Source: Nemertoderma westbladi
Taxonomy: Eukaryota > Xenacoelomorpha > Nemertodermatida > Nemertodermatidae
DNA length: 63,519 nucleotides
Direction: 5' to 3'
Assembly (NCBI GenBank): GCA_032718475.1
Contig: JAUCBJ010007279.1
Location: forward strand, 1 to 63,519
The notes beneath the pieces were generated by a model that was given only the letters and a program-made list of their open reading frames with translations, was not told where the DNA came from and did no database searches. The position numbers and the translations under genes are program-made. Each line of letters begins with the position of its first letter. Position 1 is the first letter of the stretch. Positions 1 through 10,613 of this stretch are shown piece by piece.

Positions 1-1655
1 CTCTCGTCAACAAGTCAACCCCACCGACTAGCGGCACTGCCTGTTTCAGCTGACGGGGCTCTGTCAAAAAACGCGTCCCTGATGCAGTAAGGGCCCTCTT
101 TTGAGGAGCAATATTATTATTTCCGCGGAACTGCTTCTACTCTAGGCCAGACCTAGATAGAAGTAGAAGCCTCACCAACTATCAACACGAATAGATGAAT
201 CTGACACCCCCCCCCCCCCCCCCCCCCACACACACCGCCCCAATGACGCAGAGGCAGACCAACAGCACACCTATTCACCTCTACCGGCGTCGGAGAGTAA
301 AATATCACGCATTATAGAATACAGGATAAGTTTGATCAAGCAATGCAACGAAACCTGTAAGTTAGAAAATGCATGGTCCCAATATTCGTAAAATAATTAT
401 AAAGTCCAACATTTAGTTTGCATGAGATACTAACAACCCGTCACTAACCACAACAAACGGACTGTATAGCACAGTAGCCTGTCGTATTCCCCCAAATACG
501 GCAGTATAACTCTGGGTTCAGAGAACGTGTACATATTGACAGGCGGCAATCCCCCGATACAGTACCAGGCATATGATTGACATAAATATTAGATTTCTAC
601 TTCCATAACAATTCTCATTGATTACTGCAGGTCAATGTTATAATTCAAACAGTCAATTTGATATATTCTTCCGATTCCATAGGCGGCTTACACACCAACT
701 CCCACCCTACAGCCCTATTTATCCCAATCCATCAATTTTTGTCACAGGTGGTCTGAGGATACTACTGTACATTATACAAAATGAGTTTTCCATCCTGATA
801 ACTCTGTTTAATTTGACAATGTTTGTAATAATAACTTCACCTCGATCCATATACCATATGCATCAAACAGTCTTGCAATGTAATAAATCTGCCCAATAAC
901 TCATTGAACGGGAAGGACTCCCCTGGCTGACAACATATATCAAAGCTAAAGTAAACACTATATTACCTCGGAGCCAGCAGCTGCTACAGAGTATTACATA
1001 ACACAAATCCATTTACTATAACATTGCCTTTCTTTCCATTTCTTTGTCACATTTTCTCAGTTACCCCACCCCCCACCCCCCCCCCCCCCCCCCCCCACAC
1101 CCCACCCCACCCCTAAGCAGTCTCATCAAACCACCTGAACTATTGCAGGAGTTAAAAGTATCACATTGTCCTAATCCAAATCAACTTGAGAGACAAAGAG
1201 CAGCGTTTATTTATTTATTTTTCAGATACATCGCCAACACTTTCTTCTTTTAGTTCATATTACGTATAACGTATAAACTCTTAACCCAGTGGCTCCCTAC
1301 TGTAAGAAATGTACGTACGCCAAATGTCAATATGTGCACCGCCTCGTCGGATTCCGAGTGGCCCACACCCGCCCAGGTGTGCCCACTGCGGATCTTCCGT
1401 AGTAAACCAATTTGGTCAGGTCAAATCCAAACATTCGCTGGAGATCACCAAATGGGGCGCTATGTGAAGTGCCGTGCAGACACGATGATGACGATGATAT
1501 CTCATTATGGTGCATCGCGACGGCTCAAAATTTCAACCCTCTTCGGAATCTGTGAAGATATAGAGGAAATTTAAAAAAAATAATTTGCCTTATTTTTTTA
1601 CCATTTGGCAACTTTTGTGCACCGGTAGAACAATGAAATCGAAAAAAAGTAAAAA
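1..1655. other. Non-coding, AT-rich, with poly-C tracts
   Basis: No convincing gene is visible. The stretch carries two long cytosine runs (about 207-227 and 1071-1096) and short open frames with low-complexity or unrecognisable translations. The small overlapping frames on both strands at 1327-1574 match nothing I recognise. Confidence 0.5.
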
Positions 1656-1657
1656 AC

Positions 1658-1748
1658 GAACCACCCTAGAAATCATTTTTTAATTTTTTTGGCCAGACGA
1701 ATGACGAGGCTCCTATCAGTTGTCCCCCAACTAATTTCAGATTCCTTT
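1658..1748 (+). repeat. ~90-bp direct repeat, left copy
   Basis: This segment (starting near ACCACCCTAGAAATC and running through GGCCAGACGAATGACGAG) recurs almost unchanged at about 2550-2640. The two copies bracket the LTR-related segment between them. A 90-bp flank is far too long to be a target-site duplication, so the LTR relative probably sits within a pre-existing tandem repeat. Confidence 0.7.
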
Positions 1749-1869
1749 GATTACAAGAACGTAAAAACTATTAACTGAATCATACTTCATATCTGAATCA
1801 CTGAAACGCGAATCACATATTGAACATTGCTGCACATGGAACACTGCATAAGTAACACATACTGATTGT

Positions 1870-2549
1870 TCACCGCATTATTTTACTTCTGTTATTAATT
1901 GTTGTATATTGCTGATATATTAGGAGAATACCGATGAATAATCATAAAACCCCCAATCTTCTTGATTACTGAAGGTTAGTGTAACAGGTTACCGGTATCA
2001 ACTGCGACTTACATTATAGTGGTTTTTTGTGTGAATTAAATGCTATTTCATAATCCCTATATGTGTCAGTTGCGATCCTCCTTATATATGATCAAATTCA
2101 GTGACGGTCGGCAGATCAGTGCGAAGTAGTGGGAAGTAGTGTGAAGTCGTGTGAAGTAGTGTGAAGGTTAATAAAGCATCTCCTAAAGAATGCGCTATTT
2201 ACGAAACTCTGTGGCCATCTAGTTGTGATTAGTATAAGTCATAACTCTGTTTTTATACTTAAAGCGCCACGTCCCAAAGGAACTGTTAATATTTCCCCGA
2301 AAGTAAATATATTGTCAGAGATTATATAGTAACGATCAATCGAATAATACAGTAGGTCTACACCGCAATCACTATCAAAGCATCCGAATCCAGTCCCCCT
2401 TAACTGTGGGTGAATGGTCGCGCACAGACTGGCTTCGGCGGATGTAACTTCAGTACCTTAAATAATTGATCTAGGCTAAAGTCGATTTATAAACAAAAAG
2501 ACAACTAAAATTGGCAGGTTAAACTGCTAAAGGTCTAAAAGCGCGAACA
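1870..2549 (+). repeat. Diverged LTR relative of the 38-58 kb BEL element
   Basis: The segment aligns by eye, with many substitutions, to the downstream half of the BEL LTR read in its sense direction. Shared blocks include GCGCCACGTCC followed by AAAGGAACTG, a run around GATCAATCGAATAATACAG, and the terminal GGTTAAACTGCTAAAGGTCT ending in GCGCGAACA at 2549. A local triplet of GTGTGAAGTAGTG-like repeats lies at 2117-2165. No internal retrotransposon sequence follows, so it is a solo LTR or LTR fragment; its 5' end is not resolved. Confidence 0.6.
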
Positions 2550-2640
2550 AACCACCCTAGAAATCATTTTTTAATTTTTTTGGCCAGACGAATGACGAGA
2601 CTCCTATCAGTTGTCCCCCAACTCATTTCAGATTTCTTGT
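2550..2640 (+). repeat. ~90-bp direct repeat, right copy
   Basis: This is the second copy of the segment at 1658-1748, beginning directly after the LTR-like end. Downstream sequence to about 2730 (containing CCACGCCCACTTTTTG) recurs in the first intron of the fibrinogen-like gene near 11225-11340, so it belongs to a dispersed repeat family. Confidence 0.65.
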
Positions 2641-4090
2641 AATGTGGTGGATATTTCAAAATTTTCTGCCACGCCCACTTTTTGTAGTAGCATGTAAAAT
2701 TATATTTGAGATAACAACACTCAATAGTTTAACCACTTAAGACATTCCCCATAAGAGCTTATCGTATCATCCCCATGAGCTTTCCCCTTTTTGAGATTTT
2801 GAATAGCCTAATGTACCTCCTCTTCTTCAAATGGTTCAAATAAAAAGTTTTTAAAGTTATTCCTAGATTAATTTATCGAGATATTAGTACTTACTGTAGC
2901 CAAGTTACAACAGTACCAAGAAAATCATCTTTACCACTGCCTAATTCCCTGTAATGTTTCTCGAAAGTATATTGATATCAGTATTACCAGTGTGTCACTT
3001 TCGTTGCCGCTACATTTCTGTTTCCAAATTTTTTACTGTCTCTCTGGCTGAGACTTGCTATAATTATTTTTGACTGACTTAATTTCTAGTCATGTCTCGA
3101 ATTCCGTAAGACTTTCTATATTTAATACGGGCCTCGTTTACAAGATGCTGTGATGCATTATTGTTGTTGTTGCAACGGCATTTATTTACTTTATTATTTA
3201 AATCCCTAGGTAGGCCTACACCGCATTATATATTTCACTAAATTCCGAATTACCTCCCGTCACCTTTTATATTAACCCTATTGACCTATTGTCTGCGTGA
3301 CTTTTCCTAAAATTTTCAAAAATTTTTTGGCTCACTAACTAACATCATTTATATCCAGTATATAACGGTTTTTAGGAAGCTGATCATGAATGGAATATGA
3401 CACTGAAATATATCGTATATTGAAGATTAGGGCATTTTAATATTTGTGTCAATGTGCGTACCAAAAATACAATTGAAGCACACATTTGATAATCAAAAAT
3501 CATAACCAAATCAACCTGATTGTTAGATATTATGGGTTAACTAGTACGCTGATAACGAATATGACACCCAAAAATATCGTATTATCCATCCAAATTCTAT
3601 ATTTGCAAAATTTAACAGTTTATAATTTTGTGCTAGGCCTACTTGTACTTTTCGTTCTGGGGCACCAGAATGGCACCAAAAATTGATTTGCTGTACCGGA
3701 AATATTTAAACCTAGCGTCATCGTGATCAGCGACCCCAAAAACCCTTATACCATCAAAATTGTAATTTTTTGAGCCAAAGTTCTAAAATATTTCTAAAAT
3801 GACCACCCCCCCCCCCCCCCCCCTGGACCAATTACGTTGTAAAATAGTCCAAGCCAGATAGGGTTAAATATTCTGCTATACGGTTGCTTTAAAGTATATC
3901 GTATAATATTTCCATATGGAAAATAAATAAAGAATACGATATTATATATCTGGGTGAAAAGTCGGAAACACCCCCACCACAGGCTATGTGCACCCCTAGA
4001 GTGCAAGGGTGGCGTTTCGGACAAAAGGTGCGACTCGGCATAAAAGTCGCGATAGTTAGGCTATTAAGTAGTCTGTCCTATTCTACTTAT
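2641..4090. other. Non-coding, dispersed repeats only
   Basis: No supported gene. The part near 3360-3520 resembles the end of the window (about 63340-63519), sharing GTGTCAATGTGCG and CCAAATCAAC blocks, so both belong to one dispersed family. A poly-C run lies near 3807-3823. The short open frames here have no recognisable product. Confidence 0.5.
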
Positions 4091-4097
4091 TATCCAA

Positions 4098-4692
4098 AGC
4101 AAGGACAATTCCGACTCGGACAATTCCGAATCGGACAATTCCTACCCGGACAATTTCTACCCGGACATTTCTGACCTAGGACGGAATTGTCAGGTTCGGA
4201 ATTGTCTGGATCAAAATAAATAAAAATAATTAATAAAAATAACCTGAAATCGATTACAAAAATCTGTGTTCCAGAACACTAATATTTTTCTTAATTGATA
4301 GCTACAGTAATATATGTTTTAGAACATTTTAAAAACCGTAGCAAAGTCTAGCTATAGTATGAAAATTTCGGTGGTGTGCCGTAAACACACTATAATGCCG
4401 AATATATTCAATTCGAAAAGTACTATGTAACTATAAAATTACATAGCAAGCGTGTCGAACGAATAATATCCATGGACACAGCCTCAATCCAATGTTGAAT
4501 AATAAAACAATGTAAATGTTAAATATAATTATTATTTATTATCATTATTATTTTTAAATTATTTGGGTTGGAATTGTCCTATGGTGGATCCGGGCAATTC
4601 CGACCCATGAAAATTTAATTTGATCTTTGAGTGGGTCGGATTAGTCAGGGTCGCAATTGTCCGCGTCGCAATTATCCGGGTCGGAATTATCC
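4098..4692. mobile_element. Putative MITE with inverted arms of 15-bp motif repeats
   Basis: The left arm (about 4098-4200) is built of repeats of GGACAATTCCGACTC-like words. The right arm (about 4565-4692) carries the reverse-complement words (for example GGGTCGGAATTATCCGG). The AT-rich interior has no coding capacity. The arms suggest a fold-back or MULE-like non-autonomous element, but a clean target-site duplication was not found, so class and exact ends are uncertain. Confidence 0.5.
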
Positions 4693-6075
4693 GGAGCCAC
4701 AGCGGGTGGTATCAGGAGGAGCAGTTGGATTGGGCTGAAGCTGATGGAAGGGTTGAGCTGGAGCCACAGCTGGTGGTATAGTGAGGAGCAGTTGGATTGG
4801 GCTGAGGCTAGTTGAAGGGTAGAGCTGGAGCCACAGCGGGTGGTATAGGGAGGAGCAGTTTGATTGGGCTGAGGCTAGTTGAAGGGTAGAGCTGGAGCCA
4901 TAGCGGGTGGTATAGGGAGGAGCAATTGGATTGGGCTGATGCTGGTGGAAGGGTGGAGCTGGAGCCACAGCGGGTGGTATAGGGAGGAGCAGTTGGATTG
5001 GGCTGGTGCAAGCGGAAGGGTGGAGCTGGAGCCACAGCGGGTGTTATAGGGAGGACCAGTTGGATTGGGCTGAGGCTGGTGGAAGGGTGGAGCTGGAGGC
5101 ACAGCAGGTGTTATAGGTGGAGCAGTTGGATTGGGCTGAGGCTGGTGGAAGGGTGGAGCTGGAGCCACAGCGGGTGGTATAGGGCGGAGCAGTTGGATTG
5201 GGCTGAGGCTGGTGGAAGGGTGGAGCTGGATGACAGCGGGTGGTATAGGGAGGAGCAGTTGGATTGGGCTGAGGCTGGTGGAAGGGTGGAGCTGGAGCCA
5301 CAGCGGCTGGTATAGGGAGGAGCAGTTGGATTGGGCTGAGGTTGTTGGAAGGGTGGAGCTGGAGCCACAGCAGGTGTTATAGGGAGGAGCAGTTGGATCG
5401 GGCTGAGGCTGGTAGAAGGGTGGAGCTGGAGCCACAGCGTGTGGTATAGGGAGGAGCAGTTGGATTGGGCTGAGGCTGTTGGAAGGGTGGAGCTGGAGCC
5501 ACATCGGGTGGTAGGGAGGAGCAGTTGGATTGGACTGAAGCTGCAGCTACAGCGGCTGAAATAGGGAGGAGCAGTTGGATTGGGCTGAAGCTGCAGCCAC
5601 AGCGGCTGAAATAGGGAGGAGCAGTTGGATTGGGCTGATGCTGGTGGAAGGGTGGAGCTGGAGCCACAGCGGGTGGTATAGGGAGGAGCAGTGGGATTGG
5701 GCTGAGGCTGGTGGAAGGGTGGAGCTGTAGCCACATCGGGTGGTAGGGAGGAGCAGTTGGATTGGGCTGAGGCTGGTGGAAGGGTGGAGCTGGAGCCACA
5801 TCGGGTGCTATAGGGAGGAGCAGTTGGATTGGGCTGAAGCTGGTGGAGCTGGAGCCACAGCGGGTGTTATAGGGAGGAGCAGTTGGATTGGGCTGAGGCT
5901 GGTGGAAGGGTGGAGCTGTAGCCACTGCGGGTGGTAGGGAGGAGCAGTTTGATTGGGCTGAAGCAGGTTGAGCTGGAGCCACAGCTGGTGGTATAGGGAG
6001 GAGCAGTTGGATTGGGCTGAGGCTGTTGGAAGGGTGGAGCTGAAGCCATAACGGGTGTTATAGGGAGGAGCGGTT
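4690..6075. repeat. 67-bp minisatellite, about 20 units
   Basis: The unit contains GGTATAGGGAGGAGCAGTTG followed by GATTGGGCTGAGGCTGGTGG. Some units are shortened by internal deletion (for example around 5505-5640 and 5840-5950). Because 67 is not a multiple of three, each unit shifts frame. Minus-strand translation is open in all three frames and yields Pro/Ser/Gln-rich repeats up to about 209 residues long. No start context, splice site or flanking domain supports a protein, so I call it a minisatellite. It begins directly at the right arm of the 4.1-kb element. Confidence 0.85.
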
Positions 6076-6435
6076 GCCCTGGTGACATTACGATCCAATC
6101 AGGCTACCCTGAAAGGCAACGACATCGATATATAACACATATATTATTTATATTTATCTTTTGCTGAGGCGCAACTTCACTTTTACGTTCTGTTCAAAGG
6201 CGCAATATGCGATAGTTAAAAAACAAGACACATACAGTATCATTACTCAAATAAAACAGACCAAAACCAAACAATACCAATAAAATAATTGAGGCTATTA
6301 CAATGTACAGTATTAGCTATTTACAAAATGTGTAATAAAATTCAAGAAATTGCTCGTTAAATAATTAAGAGAAAAAAATAATCTTCATTAACGTTCATCC
6401 ATAATGTAGTTTAACTTTAAAGAGGTGTGTCTTCA
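6076..6435. other. Non-coding AT-rich spacer
   Basis: I see no gene, RNA gene or clear repeat between the minisatellite and the TTAA-flanked inverted structure that starts at 6436. Confidence 0.5.
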
Positions 6436-7235
6436 TTAACCCGCCGAAGACCGTTTGATTCAGGTTACACCCAGGACCGTTTGGGTCAAATTGACCCACA
6501 GTCCAGTATATTATTGATAAATATCATTCAAAATGACCAAAACTGAGGCATTATCAGTGTGGAAACTCATTTGCGACTTACGGCCCAGTTACTTAGGCTA
6601 TTTACATCCGATTTGGTTTCAATAACGAGCGTAGCGAGTGACAGAACAAAACGAGAGTTTCTCATTTTGTTCAGATATGTACTGTAGTGCACCAGGTCCA
6701 GACACATTACCGGTTACTGCATTATGAAAATCGCCCACGCCAGGTAAAATTTGAAGGAGTACCGCGCCAAACTGTACTGTTACGATACTGACGGTATCTG
6801 GTACAATCTGTACGCGTTACTGTACAGTACTATTGTATGTACATAGAAATGTTGACGACTCCACCTGAACAAGCGTGTGTATCAAGACGAGTTTCATAAT
6901 ACAGTAATATCATTCACGTAAATACTCAGACTATTTACTTCAAACTGGGATTGATTAATGAGCGAAGCGAGTGACACAAAAACCGAGGACCTAAAGCTAT
7001 GGGACCTAAACGATACGTGACCTGATGACCTAGTGCTACTGACTTAACTCAGTAACTGCCTAAATTATACAGATGTGTGGACCTAACGCTACCAGGCTGC
7101 CAGGCTACATTGTCCACAAAAGAGATTCTCAAAAATGTTTCCATTTCAAGCACAACTTTTATATATTAGCCCAATTTATTAATTTATAGGCCTATAGGCT
7201 AATGACAGACAGAATGACTACTGGTTGCCAATAGG

Positions 7236-8506
7236 GGTAACAGACGTTTCGGTCTAAGACCTTTTGGCCTAGGGCGTTTCGGCCCAATGAATGAAATACA
7301 AGATTTGCATGTCGGACGTTTTGGCCCAACGATTCACTTTTCTCCCTTAAATAAGCTATAGTATTAATAATAAGTTATTCAATATATTTGTTTTGTAGTT
7401 GTTACGTTCGTTACAAGAGGAGTTGTCAGTAGGAACTGCTCCGACACCTGTTTGAAAGTCGTCAAGATCGAAGTTCTACATTATATTTATAAATAATAAC
7501 TAATGTAATATTATTATTATTATTTATTAATATAAATTTACACCATACTATAACTTAAAACAAAGATAACATATGCTGACAAATTAACTTTAGTATTATG
7601 ATGATGGGGTTTCCCCCATAAAAAAAACATAAGTATTTTAAAATGTGAATCAATAAATAAAGTACATTACAATACACGGAATTAAAATTATTACTGTATT
7701 TTAATGTTGGTCTTAAAAATATACTAGATTAGAAATATTCCATTAAAGGGGCATTGCTAATAATTATGAGACAGACTGGATGTCATATGGAATGAGATAA
7801 AATTATGCGTATTAAATTTAGATGAAATATATGCGTATTAAATTTAAATTTAGATGAAATGTATGCGTATTAAAAGGGCCAGAGTGGATGTGAAGTGAAA
7901 TAAAATATGTATTAATAAAAGCATTATACGTCGTTATCTAAGGGTATAAATCAAAATCATCTATCATCGAAGATGAGAGTTATTGTTTCCACAGATCATT
8001 AAGACATAGCTGCAATACACTGTCCAGCTACAAGAATTATCAATTGAGTAATGTTTAACATTAATGAAGTATCTCCAAAATATATCGATCAGACGAGATT
8101 TAAGCCCTAAATGGTTCGTGAAATTGATTCACTTTGGTAGTACTGTATATTAGCAATGTGGTACTCGAGACCAATAGATTTGTTCTGACTTTGATTTTTT
8201 CGGGCGCATAACATAATTGATGGCGAATTGTCTATGGAACCAGAGCACCACTTCCCTAATGTTTATTTTATTTTGATTGTGAAATAAATTAAATAGCCAT
8301 TTCATTCAAGATATTTTATTAAGTGTTTGTATGTTATTGTGAAATAAATATAATTTTAATGAATAATTATTATCATATCAAACAAGTTGGCCTTTTCATT
8401 CAGTTACAGTCATGGGCCGAAACGTCCGGGCCGAATCGTCCGGGCCGAAATGTCCGGGCCGAAACGTCCTGGACCGAAACGTCCTAGGCCGAAACGTCTG
8501 TATACC
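7236..8506. mobile_element. Non-autonomous DNA element, GGTA-CAGACGTTTCGG inverted ends
   Basis: The left end GGTAACAGACGTTTCGG mirrors the right end CCGAAACGTCTGTATACC apart from two bases. Both are flanked by a 9-bp direct repeat GCCAATAGG (7227-7235 and 8507-8515). The arms contain further copies of GGCCGAAACGTCC-like words, five on the right and about three on the left. A 9-bp duplication with long subterminal repeats suggests a Mutator-like (MULE) element. The 1.27-kb interior is AT-rich and lacks a transposase. Confidence 0.7.
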
Positions 8507-8588
8507 GCCAATAGGCAGTAGGCCTAGATAGCTAGATGATATATTTATGGCTATTATAGCCAGACAGCCAGATACTAGTCAGCCAGTC

Positions 8589-8706
8589 CCGGTAGCTTTA
8601 GGTCCTGGTGGACTGGTAGCTTTTAGGTCCTGGTAGTAGCATTAGGTCCGTAGCTTTAGGTCCTGGTGGCCTGGTAGCTTTTAGGTCCTGGTAGTAGCAT
8701 TAGGTC
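8589..8706 (+). repeat. ~59-bp tandem duplication
   Basis: Two adjacent copies of a unit running GTAGCTTTAGGTCCTGGTGG to AGTAGCATTAGGTCC. The motif family is the same as the inverted arm at 6987-7110. Confidence 0.75.
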
Positions 8707-9309
8707 CGAGGCGTTAGGTCCTGGCAGCGCAGCCTAGCGTTAGTGCCGTGCCATTCGGTCAGTAAGTCCTGTCTGCCTACATAACCAGACAGGTTAGTAA
8801 AGGAGCAGGTTACATAGACGAGTTGAAAGGAACCAAAACTTAAACGAGAGTTAGGAATAGTTTAATTGAGAATTAGGACCGATTTGGACCTAACGCTACA
8901 TTACCACTGACTAGGCCTACACTTTGCAGTTTTTAGGGCCTAATTAAGACGTTCCATACAGGAAATATGGTTCATGGACAATAATTCCATATGTTTCCAT
9001 ATTACTGTATACATACACACACACGCACCGACATACAAACAGACATACAAACAGACGAATTGCCTTTTCAATGTTGATTAAACATCGCCCTGACTTTGAA
9101 AATTGACGTGTTTACATAATTTGACTTTGCACAATTGTTTATTATGAGTAAAACTATAATGGGTCATTTTGACCCAAACGGCCCTTGGCGTTGCCTAAAT
9201 AATAAAAGTCAAATTAAAAAAAAGTGTTAAAGTAAAAGTTGTGACCCCATTACATTTGGATAGAGTATAAAAAAGTAGGAGAGGTCATGAAATATTGTGA
9301 CCTCAATAA

Positions 9310-9540
9310 TTATATTGAATTTTGTACAGTACATGTAAACTTAGAACTCGCAACAGTGGGCGTAAGGCGGACTCCGAGTGGAAGAGAATTCCAAATATTG
9401 GGCGCAGCTACAGCGAAATATCGATTACAGTAGCTCTCTAGGTTAAATCGTGGGATGATAGGGAGACCCTGGTCATTGGAGCTCAGTGGGCGTGGTTGAT
9501 AGTGTGGATGCAAGAGATCAGTAAGATAGGCCTGACCCAT
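9310..9540 (-). pseudogene. LINE reverse-transcriptase C-terminal remnant
   Basis: The minus-strand translation contains a PRFNLESYCNRYFAVAAPN segment followed by IWNSLPLGVR. This matches the conserved tail found after the reverse transcriptase domain of CR1/L2-like animal LINEs (usual form: R-x-x-x-x-G-x-R-x-F-x-V-A-A-P-x-x-W-N-x-L-P). About 75 residues remain and no polymerase core is present. Similar tails occur at 37037-37267 (same strand) and the upstream part of the domain at about 59110-59300, so at least one old LINE family is scattered here. Confidence 0.65.
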
Positions 9541-9734
9541 ATTACTGTATTAAGGCACACTTACTGTATATGTCAAAAGTGCATATTTATTATCAATACG
9601 GCGCAGAGGCAGAGGCAACACTGGTGTAATGTGCTCTGTTTTACCGAAACGTAACTTTATTGCCAAATTACTACTCTTGCCGAACGTGATAGTTGCCGAA
9701 ACGCGATGTAACCACTGCGCTGCGACGTACAGTA

Positions 9735-10345
9735 CCTGTATGTAAGTGGTCGCCAGGCGCCCGCAGTCTGTCTGTAACTGGTCGCCAGGCGTTAGCAGTT
9801 GCCTGTATTTGGTAGCCAGGCGCTAGCAGTCTGCCTGTAACTGGTATCCAAACGCCCGCAGTCTGTCTGTAACTGGTAGCCAGGCACCATCAGTCTGTCT
9901 GTATCTTATGGTAGGCAGGCGCTAGCAATCTGCCCTATCGGGTATTCAGATGCCTGCAGTGTCTGTCTGTAACTGGTAGCCAGGCGCCAGCAGTCTGTCT
10001 GTATCTGGTAGCCAGGCCCCAGCAGTCTGCCTGAAACTGGTAGCCAGGTGCCAGGATTCTGTCTGTAACTGGTAGCCAGGCGCCAGCAGTCTGCCTGTAA
10101 CTGGTAGCCAGGCGCCAGCAGTCTGCCTGAAACTAGTAGCCAGGTGCCAGGATTCTGTCTGTAACTGGTAGCCAGGCGCCAGCAGTCTGCCTGTAACTGA
10201 TAGCCAGGCCCCAGCAGTCTGCCTGAAACTGGTAGCCAGGTGCCAGCAGTCTGCCTGTAACTGGTAGCCAGACCCCAGCAGTCTGCCTTTAACTGGTATC
10301 CAGACGCCCGCAGTCTGTAACTGGTACTGTAGCCAGTCGGCAGCG
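9735..10345. repeat. 32-bp minisatellite, about 19 units
   Basis: The unit is close to GGTAGCCAGGCGCCAGCAGT followed by CTGCCTGTAACT. The left units are more diverged (some read GGTCGCC or GGTATCC). The array lies about 180 bp upstream of the fibrinogen-like gene's TATA box. The minus-strand 150-codon open frame across it is a by-product of the repeat. Confidence 0.85.
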
Positions 10346-10521
10346 GTCTTTCTGTGACAGTTAATTATAAGAATGTAATTTAAAGTGATAACTAACACAC
10401 AATGGTATCTATACTAGGGTAGTTACTAATAATTGTTCTATAAAGGTCTTAATACTTGCCGCCTTTGATTGCCTTTATGAGACTTTATTCATTGCATAAT
10501 TAATTGCCTTTGTCAAAAGTG

Positions 10522-10530
10522 TATAAATAG
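10522..10530 (+). promoter_or_regulatory. TATA box of the fibrinogen-like gene
   Basis: TATAAATAG lies 84 bp before the proposed ATG at 10614. A start of transcription about 30 bp downstream (near 10550) would give a 5' leader of roughly 60 nt. No other core promoter candidate is as good. Confidence 0.65.
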
Positions 10531-10613
10531 GAGGAGTTTTAGGCATTAAAACCATTCTCTATCAGAAAATTATCATAACTTTAGTTACAAAGTTATTTAC
10601 AAATACTGTAAAA

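Larger units (their letters stand above)
6436..9180. mobile_element. Nested inverted-arm region, possibly piggyBac-like outer element
   Basis: The left edge reads TTAA-CCC (6436-6442), then GACCGTTTGGGTCAAATTG near 6470. The matching inverted word TTTTGACCCAAACGGCCC lies near 9167-9184. TTAA plus CCC ends and GGGTCAAnTGACCC palindromes are typical of piggyBac-family non-autonomous elements. The right terminus lacks a clear GGG-TTAA, so either it is degraded or the assignment is wrong. Inside lie a second inverted pair built on AGGACCTAAAGCTA (6987-7110 and 8580-8730) and a third, inner element (7236-8506). No coding sequence is seen. Confidence 0.4.

Noticed and set aside
1658-2640. 90-bp target-site duplication around the LTR relative
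   Set aside because: Retroviral-type integrases make 4-6-bp duplications; this is more likely a pre-existing tandem repeat.
4875-5734. Proline-rich proteins of about 207-209 residues
   Set aside because: Overlapping frames in the same 67-bp minisatellite, all open by periodicity, with no supporting signals.
9946-10398. 150-residue repeat protein upstream of the lectin gene
   Set aside because: A product of the 32-bp minisatellite read antisense.
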